From assembly GCA_037893245.1 (NCBI GenBank), contig JBAIAA010000649.1:1-64000 (forward strand): a stretch of DNA of 64,000 nucleotides. Reading direction: 5' to 3'. Position 1 is the stretch's first letter, and each line of letters opens with the position of its first letter. Below are positions 49,113-60,374 of this stretch, piece after piece. Source of the DNA: Crossaster papposus. Its lineage: Eukaryota > Echinodermata > Asteroidea > Velatida > Solasteridae. The position numbers were made by a program, and so were the translations under genes. The notes under the pieces were generated by a model. It had not been told where the DNA came from and did no database searches. It worked only from the letters and a program-made list of their open reading frames with translations.

Positions 49113-51932
49113 TTGGCTTTTTCGCAAATTTTGCGAAAAAGCCTTTGTTTTTGTTCTGATTTTTTTTTTTCTTCTTCTTTTTTTCTTTTAGTAACCTAAA
49201 CTCCATAGACTTTGTACACGTTTTTTCTGCCCGTCACTTTTAATAGAAAACAAAGTCGTATTTACATAAAACTTAACCCAGGTGAAGACCCTATAGTGAA
49301 CTCGTGTCTCGCAGAAATACGTCACGGTGACGTCATCAGGGGTCACGTGACGTCATCTTAAAGGTGTAATTGATTTAATCTTTGAAATTCAATAACAAAT
49401 CAACCGCAAAAGACCGAAACTAAATTTTTGTGGCAATAGATAGAATAATCCAGGATCTTAATTTTATCTCGTGTGCGTAAAATCACGTGACCCTTCCTTC
49501 CGGTCTAAACCGGAAGTGCCTCATAATTTAAAAGTGAAAAATGATATGAACTTACTTTCAACGATGTTGGTGTCTGGCTACAATGTATTTTTCAAAAAAA
49601 ATATTGGTGACGTCATAACATGTTATAGCGCCCTCTAGCGGCAGTTTGAAAAATTGTTAAAATGAATAATCTGTTGATGTGTGTGGCGAAGTTTGCTGAA
49701 ATCACTTTATAACCGGTGTATTTAATCAGCTTCATGCTAGGAACAAGTTGACGGGAAGAACAAATTATGACGTCACCAGACCGGAAGTTAGAATGAAAAG
49801 ACTCCTTTTCCTTTGAAAATTCCTAAAAAATTAAACCTGACAGATACAACCTTGATTTTTGCTCTAAAGGTTAATGTAAAAGTAGTTATCGAACTTCCCT
49901 GTGTTTTGGGGCAAAAAACGAACTTGAACATACCCTGCGGCACCCTTGAAATGTAATCGTTTTGGCCTATGTGCAAAAAGCATTGACCCCTTACGTGTGC
50001 ATGGCACACGTATAATATACATGCTAGTACATGTACGTATACACTGATAAGGTATTATGTATTGAGCGAATGTATCACCACTGACATCGTTCGTGCAAGC
50101 ACATGTACGCTTACCCAAGAGGACACTAGCCGCCAACCTGTGAAACAGGATGACGTCATCAAATTGCCCATGGGGAAGGGCGCCGCGTACGACAGGTAGG
50201 TAAACACGCTTTCGGCTACGCAGAATCCAACCCCGTATACTTTGTAAACGTTGCTTGCACAATTCAAAGCACTTTTAACGGAAAAACAAAGTCGTATTCC
50301 CATAAACTTGACCCAGGTGAAGACCCAATAGTGAACTCCAGTCTCACCGACAGACACCACGAGGAAGACGTCATCAGGGCCACGTGACCTTATCTTAAAA
50401 GTGCAATTGATTGAATCTTTGAAAATCAATAAAACATCAACCGCAAAAGACCGAAACTTGAATTTTGTGGCAATTAATAGAATAATCCAGGATCTTCATT
50501 TTATCTTCTGTGTGTGAAATCACGTGACCCTTCCTTCCGGTCAAAACCGGAAGTGCCTTATAATTTGAAAGTGAAAAATGATATGAACTTACTTTTAACG
50601 ATGTTATTGTCTGGCTAGAATAAACTTTTCAAAAAAATTCCGGCGACGTCATAACATGTTATAGCGCCCTCTAGCGGCAGGTTGAAAATGGTTAAAATGA
50701 TTAATCTGTTGATGTGTGTTGCGAACACTGACCTCTATACATGGACAGATCATCATTGTTCTATTTTGAAGTCGGCATGCGGAGAAGTGCAACATGGCGG
50801 ACCCACGACGTCACTCTGTGAGCCAATGAAATGTCTAGGTGTTGGTACGATACGTATTACGTAATGTTTATAAATACAAAACGTACAGAGTAAATCCACT
50901 AACCTCTACACCTGGACATTTCATTGGCTCACAGCAGTGACGTCTCGGGTCCGCCATGTTGCACTTCCAGTTCGCGCCGACTTCAAGTGTTAGCACAGCA
51001 GAATATGGACAATGATCCGTCCAGGTGTAGAGGTCAGTGGTTGCGAAGTTTGCTGAAATAACTTTATAACCGGTGTATATAATCAGCTTCATGCTTAGAC
51101 CACATTGGGAAGGAGAAATATTTATGACGTCACCAAACCGGAAGTTACAATACAAAATCCTTTAAACTTTAAAAAGTCGCTTAAAAATCAACCGCTATAG
51201 ATATAATCCAGATTTTTGCTTCAGATAGCAAAGTTAAGACTGATCTCGAGTTTCTGTTAATTACGTCACAATGACGTCATCAAGTGTCAGATTACAAGCA
51301 ACCAAATATTTCTGAATTTATTCTTTGAAAATCAATATAAAATCAACTATAAGAGATCTGATTTAGATATTTAAGGAAATCGATAGATTAATCATGGTCT
51401 TCATAATTTGTATTACATGCAAAAAGACCTGACACTTCCTTCCGGTCCAAACCGGAAGTGCCTTATAATTTGAAAGTTGAAAATGATATGAATTTACTTT
51501 CAACGATGATAGTCTCTAGGTAGCCTGCACTCTACAAACAAAGTTACCGGTGACGTCATAAATTGTTATAACGCCCTCTACTGACAGGTTGAAAAATGTT
51601 TAAAATGAATAATCAGTTCATTTTCGTGGCGAAGTTTGCTCAAATCGCTTTATAATTGGTATTTATAATCAGCATCTTGTTAGGAACAAGTTGGCGGATA
51701 AAAACAAAATAATATGACGTCACTAGACCGGAAATTACAATTAAAAAACCTTTAAACATTTCTGAAAATTAACCGCGAGAGATATAATCCAATTAATAAT
51801 TTAAAATTTGCAGTTTTGAAAAAATTAAAGTAAAGAAATTTATTAAATGAAATCATAAATGTAATGAACAATACAACAACAAAATGCGAAAAAGCCATAT
51901 GCTCTGTTCCTTGAACAGACATATATCTCTAG
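49113..51932 (+). repeat. Array unit 8, duplicate of unit 4
   Basis: About 2.8 kb. Carries the same MITE at the same site as unit 4, and has a single 5' palindrome (with one extra A in the spacer). ATATG/CATAT hairpin. Confidence 0.75.
50726..51039. mobile_element. hAT-type MITE in unit 8, same insertion as in unit 4
   Basis: Same length, same site and same 8-bp GTTGCGAA duplication (50718-50725 and 51040-51047) as the copy at 41184. One base difference noted (GGGCCC against GGACCC near the left third). It was copied with its unit rather than inserted anew. Confidence 0.85.
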
Positions 51933-52970
51933 TCTTCTTCTTGTTCTTCTGTCAATAAATCGCATAGACTTTGTACACGTTTCATTCTGCCAGTCACTTT
52001 TGTCATTAAACAGACTTCAATGTCATTGAAACTTTGCACATACTCGGAACTCATACTGAGCTAGTGCCTAAAACTCGGATGTCATCATGACGTCACCACG
52101 TGACATGTGACGTCATCTTAAAGTTTTAATAATTTAATCTTTGAAAATCAATACAAAATCAACCGCGAAAGACCGAAACTAGATGTTTGTGGGAATCGAT
52201 AGAATAATTAAGGGTCTTCATTTTATCTCGTGTGCGTAAAATCACGTGACCCTTCCTTCCGGTCCAAACCGGAAGTGGCTTATAATTTAAAAGTGGAAAA
52301 TGATTTGAACTTACTTTCAACGATGTTAGTCTCTAGCTAGGCTGCGCTCTACAAAAAAGTGATCGGTGACATCATAAATTGTTTTAGCGCCCTCTAGCGG
52401 CAGGTTGAAAAATGTTTGAAATGAACAATCTGTTGATGTGTGTGGCGAAGTTTGTTCAAATCACTTTATAACTGATGTATATAATCAGCTTCATGATAGG
52501 AACAGGTTGACGGAAAGAAAAAAATATGACGTCACCAGACCGGAAGTTATAATGAAATTACCTCTTTTCCTTTAAAAATTCCTAAAAAATTAACCCAGAC
52601 AGATATAATCTTGTTTTTTGCTCTAAAGGTTAATGTAAAAGTACTTCTCAAACTTCCCTGTGTTTTGTAGCAAAAGGCGAACTTGGACATACCCTGAGAC
52701 ACCCTTGAAATTTCATGTTTTATGTCCTTGATTGCACGGCGCCAGTATACGTGTACATAGTATTGAGCGTACTTGCACGTACGATGTCAGTACGCTCCCC
52801 ACATTGTACAATAGAGAAGGGAAGGCGGGACACTGGTATCCATTTGTACGGTGACATGTGAAACACGAGAGTCATCAACATAGGCCACGAGGAAGGGCGC
52901 CGCTTATGGCAGGTAGGTAAACGTGCCTTCGGCAACGCAGAACTACTACGCGTGAATTATACACGTACCA
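51933..52970 (+). repeat. Array unit 9, left part
   Basis: More diverged head (AATAAATCGCATAGACTTTG). Resumes at 58721 after two inserted transposons. Joined length about 2.7 kb, matching a full unit. Confidence 0.7.
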
Positions 52971-55488
52971 CAGTCAGTCCGCAGCGCACGCGTTAATAAG
53001 GTCATATCCCGAACTTTATTTGCAGGGCCGGCGTCGCAAATCGGCCACGAGATTTACGAGAGTAATTGCAGGAGTTCGACCGCTTTGTTTTCACGAGCTA
53101 CACGTTGCAAACGAAGCAGTAATTTTCCAAGATGGCGTGGTAAGTGGAAAGCGAACGATTTTCTGAATCGAATGATATAAAATATGACGAGATTCAGTGT
53201 GTTTTTGGCAGAATTTTGTTCACTCGAAGTTAGAGTATAATTTCAAGAAATGTTTTTGTCGTGTGTTTAGTTTCTGCGCCCTGACTGGACTAACAAATAT
53301 TACCAAAAATGATCACTACACATTGATAAAAGAAGCAATGATCTTTCGTTTGATATACAATTTAGCCTGTGGCGACCCTTTTTTCATGTATTTTGCGACG
53401 ATTTTCTTTCGCGCGATTTCAACTTTTTTGGCCATGTCTTTCGGCTTTACATACATGTACGCAGAACATGTATTTCATTATGCACACAAGCACATGTGTA
53501 CATGTGCTGGATATGCACTAGATGCGATGGTGATTGCACAGTAGCCTTATGTACATGATAAAGTTAGGTTTCTTTCATGTATAAAAACGACTTAGGCCTT
53601 TGTTTTTGTTCAAAATTATAACAAATTGTTTAATAATAATACATTTAGTTACTACTATTATTGTGCTAAACTTCATAGTTCCTATTTCTGTCTTCCAATA
53701 TGTTTTTTATACTAGGTAGCACTCGTCCACCACCATGGCCATGCCCACCACCATGCCCACCGCAGCCATCGCAGCCATTGCCAGCATGTCAGGAGCCTCT
53801 ACAGAAGGCCAAAGGCAACTCTTGTCCTTGGATATTCTCTCACAAAGTATCTCAAAGAGAACATCACTACTAAAGTTGGTTGATTTGCAGGTAGTGACTC
53901 ATCGCGGTACTACAATTTCTGACCTTAGAAAGTATCTGCTTCATCAGCATGACATCTGCTCTTATTCCTCCATGGCCTGACATTGTATTTGTAATGATTC
54001 ATGTTGGGACAAATGATCTAGAGTTGGGTTTCCAAAGAAGTGTTGAAAATAGTTGAAGATTTAAATGTACTGGTGGATATGCAGCACGTGCTTTGTACAT
54101 GTAGATTTAAAGGTTTTGTATTTTAGTTTTAAATAATATACATGACTTTGTGTCAGTGTTGTGCAAACGCAATGCAGCTAAAACAGATCAAAACCGAGTC
54201 TGGCCGAGTCGGGTCAGTTTGTCAAAATAATAATGCCCCAAACTATGCCAACAAAGTTTTGAGCTACAATGTAAATTTGACACAAACGGCATATAACTTT
54301 ATTAATGCAGATTGTATTATTTCTATTATCAGTGATATAATTTATGTGCATTAACATTTATATTAGCAAAATTTATGTCTTATTTAAAATATTTTGTTTT
54401 TGCAATGTTAGAAGCGGGCATACATTGTAATTTAATATTTACAATAATTTAATGCCAAAGAAACTATGCCAAAAACATCAAGCAAAGATAAAACAAGCTT
54501 TATTTACTTTTATAATAAATCTCAATGGTTTGCACATTGAACATTATGCCAAAGATGAATAAGTTTTAACAATTTCAGGGTTTAATTTAACAATTTTATT
54601 CAAGCCATATAACATCAACAGGGTATGTTAATGTAAGCGATAAAATTCAAGTTTCAGATAAAAAGTGCAGTTTATTTTATAAACCAACCTCACAATACAG
54701 ATATAAATTGTTGTAAACATTTGTATTTATCAATGTTATTGTTATCAATACATTTTAAACAACGACTTCATTTGTCGCTTGTTTTTTGTTTATTTGGCTG
54801 TATACATTGTATTATGCAGGCAATAATATTATTTTTTAATCAGTCCACTGTTAAAAAGAAAAAAACCCTGAATAGCAGATAAATCCTTTTCGCTCGAGCT
54901 TACAATTAAAAAAATACACAAAAAACAACTGCGTATTTAAATGTGCATGAACTACACGTTACCACGAAGCCTTTTTCAATGACGTCATTTTCGACCAATG
55001 AGGGCGCAGGAAGACTATGGACTGTCATGGCGGGATGTTCCGTTTGTTAATTTATTGAGAAGGTTATAATTTTCTGCGCCCTGACTGGACTAAGTTAAAT
55101 CAACCCCAAAACTACAGTTATGTGATAGAATATGAAATTATCTTTAACATCAGTGTAAAATTGGGTTGTGGCCACTGCCAGAAGATGGACAAAATTCTTC
55201 TTTTTTTAAAGGTCAATTTGTTGGTTCGGGATCTTTTTTTACGTTATAAATTTCACCCTCTAAATGTCATATAATTTCCAATCTGATTTGATAATATAAC
55301 AAAATGTTTCCTTATCCAAAAGAAAATATACATAATATTGACAGCCAGTGAATAAAACGGATGTTTCGGACCAAATTCCAGGCGTTGTCGCCAGCTCATT
55401 AAGTATTCAAAAACGAGGTCACGCACAAAGTGCCATGCATAAATCGCACATAAAAGAAACGGCTTTTCAGTGCGCTAAGGACTGACTG
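52971..55488 (+). mobile_element. DNA transposon copy A (CAGTCAGTCC termini)
   Basis: Ends CAGTCAGTCCGCAGCGCAC at 52971 and, inverted, GTGCGCTAAGGACTGACTG ending at 55488. TACCA sits on each side (52966-52970 and 55489-55493), a 5-bp target duplication. The interior has a splice donor (GATGGCGTGGTAAGTGG near 53133), an acceptor near 53715, and an SGNH-like exon. No transposase recognised, so a non-autonomous element with a captured gene. A 5-bp duplication would fit Transib among others, but the termini are not diagnostic. Confidence 0.8.
53716..54055 (+). pseudogene. SGNH-hydrolase-like fragment inside copy A
   Basis: After an acceptor at about 53715 the plus strand reads an Ala/Met/Pro-rich start, then SLDILSQSISKRTSLLKLVD, VVTHRGTTISDLRKYLLHQH and, after a frame change near 53955, PDIVFVMIHVGTNDLE. 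SGNH/GDSL hydrolases have an early GDS block and a later G-x-ND block. Here the second is present (GTND), while the first reads SQS where GDS is expected. The catalytic Ser context is therefore altered and the D-x-x-H block is absent. It looks like a captured host exon, not a working enzyme. Similar 'HVGTNDL' proteins are common in invertebrate repeats. Identification is from short motifs only. Confidence 0.5.
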
Positions 55489-55493
55489 TACCA

Positions 55494-58400
55494 CAGTCAG
55501 TCCGCAACGCACTGAAAAGCCGTTCTTTTTATGTGCGATTTATGCATGGCACTTTGTGCGTGACCTCGTTTTTGAATACTTAATGAGCTGGCGACAACAC
55601 CTGGAATTTGGTCCGAAACATCCGTTTTATTCACTGGCTGTCAATATTATGTATATTTTCTTTTGGATAAGGAAACATGTTGTTATATTATCAAATCAGA
55701 TTGGAAATTATATGACATTTAGAGGGTGAAATTTATAACGTAAAAAAAGCTCCCAAATCAACAAATTGACCTTTAAAAAAAGACGGATTTTGTCCATTTT
55801 CTGGCAGCGGCCACAACCCAATTTCACACTGATGTTAAAGATAATTTCATATTCTATCACAAAACTGTAGTTTTGGGGTTGATTTTAACTTAGTCCAGTC
55901 AGGGCGCAGAAAATTATAACGTTCTCAATAAATTAACAAACGGAACATCCCGCCATGACAGTCCATAGTCTTCCTGCGCCCTCATTGGTCGAAAATGACG
56001 TCATGGAAAAAGGCGTCGTGGTAACGTGTAGTTCATGCACATTTCAATACGCAGTTGTTTTTTGTGTATTTTTTTAATTGTAAGCTCAAGCGAAAAGGAT
56101 TTATCTGCTATTCAGGTTTTTTTTCCTTTTTAACAGTGGACTGATTAAAAAATAATAATATTGCCTGCATAATACAATGTATACAACCAAATAAACAAAA
56201 AACAAGCGACAAATGAAGTCGTTGTTTAAAATGTATTGATAACAATAACATTGATAAATAAACATGTTTACAATATATCTGTATTGTGAGGTTGGTTTAT
56301 AAAAAGACTGCACTTTTTATCTGAAACTTGAATTTTATCGCTTACATTAATATACCCTGTTGATGTTATATGGCTTGAATAAAATTGTTAAATTAAACCC
56401 TGAAATTGTTAAAACTTATTTTAATTACATCAGCTATTACATGTACATAAATACAGATTGAAGAAATGACAACAATTAGGGTTGGTAATAAAATAATAAA
56501 TGTTTAGCAATTAGGCAAAACATCAACAAAAATATGGCCAACATAGTGAAGATGATAACCACCTTCATCTTTGGCATAATGTTCAATGTGCAAACCATGG
56601 AGATTTATTATAAAAGTAAATAAAGTTTGTTTTATCTTTGCTTGATGTTTTTGGCATTGTTTCTTTGGCATTAAATTATTGTAAATATTAAATTACAATG
56701 TATACCCGCTTCTAACATTGCAAAAACAAAAGATTAAGACATACATTTTGCTAATATAAATGTTAATGCACATAAATTATATCACTGATAATAGAATTAA
56801 TACAATCTGCATTCATAAAGTTATATGCCATTTGTGTCAAATTTACATTGTAGCTCAAAACTTTGTTGGCATAGTTTTGGGCATTAAGTCCTAGATGATT
56901 TGACAAACTGTCCCGACTCGACCAGACTCGGTTTTGATCTGTTTTAGCTGCACTGTGTTTGCACAACACTGACACAAAGTCATGTATATTATTTAAAATA
57001 CACTAAAATATTACACTAAATTACAAAAACATTTAAATCTACATGTACAAAGAACGTGCTGCATATCCACCAGTACATTTAAATCTTCAACATGGGCGGT
57101 GGGCATGGCGGCGGTGGGCATGGCGGCGGTGGGCATGGCGGCGGTGGGCATGGCGGCGGTGGGCATGGCGGCGGTGGGCATGGCGGCGGTGGGCATGGCG
57201 GCGGTGGGCATGGCGGCGGTGGGCATGGCGGCGGTGGGCATGGCGGCGGTGGGCATGGCGGCGGTGGGCATGGCGGCGGTGGGCATGGCGGCGGTGGGCA
57301 TGGCGGCGGTGGGCATGGCGGCGGTGGGCATGGCGGCGGTGGGCATGGCGGCGGTGGGCATGGCGGCGGTGGGCATGGCGGCGGTGGGCATGGCGGCGGT
57401 GGGCATGGCGGCGGTGGGCATGGCGGCGGTGGGCATGGCGGCGGTGGGCATGGCGGCGGTGGGCATGGCGGCGGTGGGCATGGCGGCGGTGGGCATGGCG
57501 GCGGTGGGCATGGCGGCGGTGGGCATGGCGGCGGTGGGCATGGCGGCGGTGGGCATGGCGGCGGTGGGCATGGCGGCGGTGGGCATGGCGGCGGTGGGCA
57601 TGGCGGCGGTGGGCATGGCGGCGGTGGGCATGGCGGCGGTGGGCATGGCGGCGGTGGGCATGGCGGCGGTGGGCATGGCGGCGGTGGGCATGGCGGCGGT
57701 GGGCATGGCGGCGGTGGGCATGGCGGCGGTGGGCATGGCGGCGGTGGGCATGGCGGCGGTGGGCATGGCGGCGGTGGGCATGGCGGCGGTGGGCATGGCG
57801 GCGGTGGGCATGGCGGCGGTGGGCATGGCGGCGGTGGGCATGGCGGCGGTGGGCATGGCGGCGGTGGGCATGGCGGCGGTGGGCATGGCGGCGGTAGTGG
57901 ACGGCATGAATGCTACCTAGTATAAGAAACATATTGGAAGACAGAAATAGGAACTATGAAGTTTAGCACAATAAAGTAACTAAATTTATTATTATTAAAC
58001 AATTTGTTATAATTTTGAACAAAAACATAGGCCTAAGTCGTTTTTATACATGAAAGAAAAATCAATTCGTATGCATGACATGAAGGCAGAAACCTAACTT
58101 TATCATATAAATAAAGCCACACAAAACAAAACAAATTAATTATGTTTCTGTAGTGTTGGCTACTGTGCAATATCCAGCACATGTACATGTACACATGTGC
58201 TTGTGTGCATAATGAAATACGTACGTTCTGCGTATGTAAAGCCGAAAGACATGGCCGAAAAAGTTGAAATCGCGCGCACGAAAATCGTCGCAAAATACAT
58301 GAAAAAAATTTCGCCACAGGCTAAATTGTATATCAAACGAAAGATCATTGCTTTCTTTGTCAATGTGTAGTGATCATTTTTGGCAATATTTGTTAGTCCA

Positions 58401-58715
58401 GTCAGGGCGCAGAAACTAAACACACGACAAAAACATTTCTTAAAATTATACTCTAACTTCGAGTGAACAAAATTCTACCAAAAACACACTGAATCTCGTC
58501 ATATTTTATATCATTCGATTCAGAAAATCGTTTGCTTTCCACTTACCACGCCATCTTGGAGAATCACTGCTTCGTTTGCAATGTATAGCCCGTGAAAACA
58601 AAGCGGTCGAACTCTCGCAATTACTCGCGTAAATCTCGTGGCCGATTTGCGACGCCGGCCCTGCAAATAAAGTTCGGGATATGACCTCATTAACGCGTGC
58701 GCTGCGGACTGACTG
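55494..58715 (-). mobile_element. DNA transposon copy B, inverted relative to A
   Basis: Starts CAGTCAGTCCGCAACGCAC at 55494 and ends GCGCTGCGGACTGACTG at 58715, followed by the third TACCA (58716-58720). Over its length it is the reverse complement of copy A with scattered differences, so the pair forms a 5.7 kb palindrome centred on TACCA at 55489-55493. In B the SGNH-like exon is missing apart from its first few codons and the 3' flank, and a 15-bp repeat tract lies in that position. Confidence 0.8.
57095..57895. repeat. 15-bp minisatellite, about 53 copies
   Basis: Unit GGCGGTGGGCATGGC, without a visible variant for about 800 bp. Because 15 is a multiple of three and the unit has no stop, five or more frames stay open (Pro-Thr-Ala-Ala-Met, Gly-Gly-Gly-His-Gly, Arg-Arg-His-Ala-His and others). 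These are not evidence for a protein. The seed is visible in copy A as ATGCCCACCACCATGCCCACC near 53741. Confidence 0.95.
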
Positions 58716-58720
58716 TACCA

Positions 58721-60374
58721 TATAATAGATGTACGCGAACTTTTGCACAAGTACTTTTAACAGAAACCAAATTGGTATTCCCATCAAACTTAACCTCCGT
58801 AAATACTCTATAGTGCACTCGTGCCTTGCGGACAGACGTTGTGATGACGTTACCATGGGTCACGTGACGTCGTTTTAAACGTGCAATAGATTTAATGTTT
58901 AAAAATTAATAAACAAATCAACCGCGTATGATCGGAACTTGAAGTTTGTGGGAATTGATATAATATTAAATCCATGATCTTCATTTTATCTCGTGTGCGT
59001 GAAATCCCGTGACCCTTCTTTCCGGTCGAAACCGGAAGTGGCTTATAATTTAAAAGTGGACCATAATGTGAACTTAGTTTCAACGATGTTAGTCTCTGGC
59101 TAGTAGTGCTTTTCACAAAAAAATACCGGTAACACCATAACATGTTACAGCGCCCTCTAGCGGCAGTTTGAAAACTGTTAACAATGAATAACCTGGGCCC
59201 AATTTCATAGCGCTGCTAAGCACACGCTTTTCTGCTAACCGAGCCTCCGTCTATTTCATGGGGACCGTAAGCAGTAAGCACAGCAAAAGGCACGCTTAAC
59301 CTAGCGGAAAAATTTGCTTAAATCAGTGACGTAACAATAGAATCTCCATGCGCGCGCAAACGTTAGCACAAAAACGCCGTGAAATAGCGCTTAAGGTTAG
59401 CAAATTTTTCTGCTAAAGTTAGCACAACTTTTCCGCTAACTGATAAGCAGCGCTATGAAATTGGGCCCAGTTGATTTGTTTTGCGAAGTTTGCTCAAATC
59501 ACTGTATAACTGGTTTATATAATCAACATCTTGTTAGGAACAAGTTGGCGAAGACAAACAAATATGACGTCACTAGACCGAAAGTTACAATGAAAAGACC
59601 TTTAAACCTTAAATAATTGCTGAAAAATCAACCGCGATAGATATAATTCTTTTTTTTTGCTTTAAATAGACAAGTTCAGACAGCTCTCGAGCTGTATGTT
59701 AATGACGTCACGATGACGTCATCAAGTATCAGATTGCAAGCAACTAATGATTTGTAGATTTAATCTTTGAAAATCAATATCAAATCAAATGTAACAGATC
59801 TGATTTAGATTTTAACGGGAATTGATAGAATAATCCAGGGTCTTCATATTCGTATTACATGCAAAATGACTTGACCCTTCCTTCCGGTCCAAACCGGAAG
59901 TGCCTTATAATTTGAAAGTTGAAAATGATATGAATTTACTTTCAACGATGATAGTCTCTAGGTAGCCTGCACTCTACAAACAAAGTTACCGGTTAAGTCA
60001 TAAATTGTTATAACGCCCTCTAGTGGCAGGTTGAAAAATATTTAAAATGAATAATCAGTTCATTTTCGTGGAGATCAGTTTGCTCAAATCGCTTTATAAT
60101 TGGTATTTATAATCAGCATCTTGTTAGGAACAAGTTGGCGGATAAAAACAAAATAATATGACGTCACTAGACCGGAAATTACAATTAAAAGACCTTTAAA
60201 CATTTCTAAAAATTAACCGCGAGAGATATAATCCAATTAATAATTTAAAATTTGCAGTTTTGAAAAAATTTAATACAGAAATTTATTAAATGAAATCATA
60301 AATGTAATGAACAATACAACAACAAAAATGCGAAAAAGCCATATGCTCTGTTCCTTGAACAGACATATCTCTAG
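58721..60374 (+). repeat. Array unit 9, right part
   Basis: Continues the unit from the GCACAAGTACTTTTAACAG block to the ATATG/CATAT hairpin and CTAG at 60371-60374. Contains a MITE at 59195-59468. Confidence 0.7.
59195..59468. mobile_element. MITE with GGGCCCAATTTCATAGCGCT termini in unit 9
   Basis: 274 bp. The ends are perfect inverted repeats over at least 24 bp (GGGCCCAATTTCATAGCGCT, then GCT). The interior has GCTAAC/GTTAGC repeats. The host unit is interrupted between AATAAC(C) and GTTGAT. A simple target duplication is not clear: T at left and A at right. Termini of this type are widespread in marine invertebrates as Harbinger-related MITEs, from memory. Confidence 0.75.

Larger units (their letters stand above)
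33705..60374 (+). repeat. Tandem array of nine Helentron-like (HINE/DINE-1 type) units
   Basis: Unit ends (CTAG) lie at 36406, 38256, 39611, 42388, 43803, 46614, 49112, 51932 and 60374. Each unit starts with T-rich sequence, then AGTAACCTAAACCCCATAG or a decayed form. It ends with TGCGAAAAAGCC, a 12-nt motif inverse to the unit start GGCTTTTTCGCA, then a hairpin, a few bases, and CTAG followed by T. Helentrons are known to have such asymmetric terminal inverted repeats, a 3' hairpin and T-T insertion sites, and their short forms carry internal repeats. Units contain no helicase gene, so they are non-autonomous. The last unit is interrupted at 52971-58715 by two DNA transposons. Confidence 0.75.

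Noticed and set aside
34639..50429. A ~132-codon and an overlapping ~101-codon minus-strand frame that stay open in units 1, 4, 6, 7 and 8 (for example 40322-40720 and 40513-40887)
   Set aside because: The frames overlap in different phases, match no known domain, and are conserved only because the units are recent duplicates. Unit 2 has them shortened and unit 3 lacks them.
52978..53180. A host promoter and first exon (ATGGCGTG followed by GTAAGT) for a cellular gene
   Set aside because: The same sequence is present inverted near 58550 inside copy B, so it belongs to the transposon. The downstream exon is broken.
57095..57895. CRISPR array
   Set aside because: The repeats are contiguous without spacers and lie in an animal transposon.
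57011..57932. Five long overlapping frames (270-298 codons) across the 15-bp minisatellite
   Set aside because: Any stop-free 15-bp repeat keeps several frames open on both strands. No unique coding sequence flanks them except short element sequence.
58506..58856. 116-codon minus-strand frame
   Set aside because: It runs across the terminal inverted repeat and target duplication of copy B into array sequence, so it cannot be an inherited gene.
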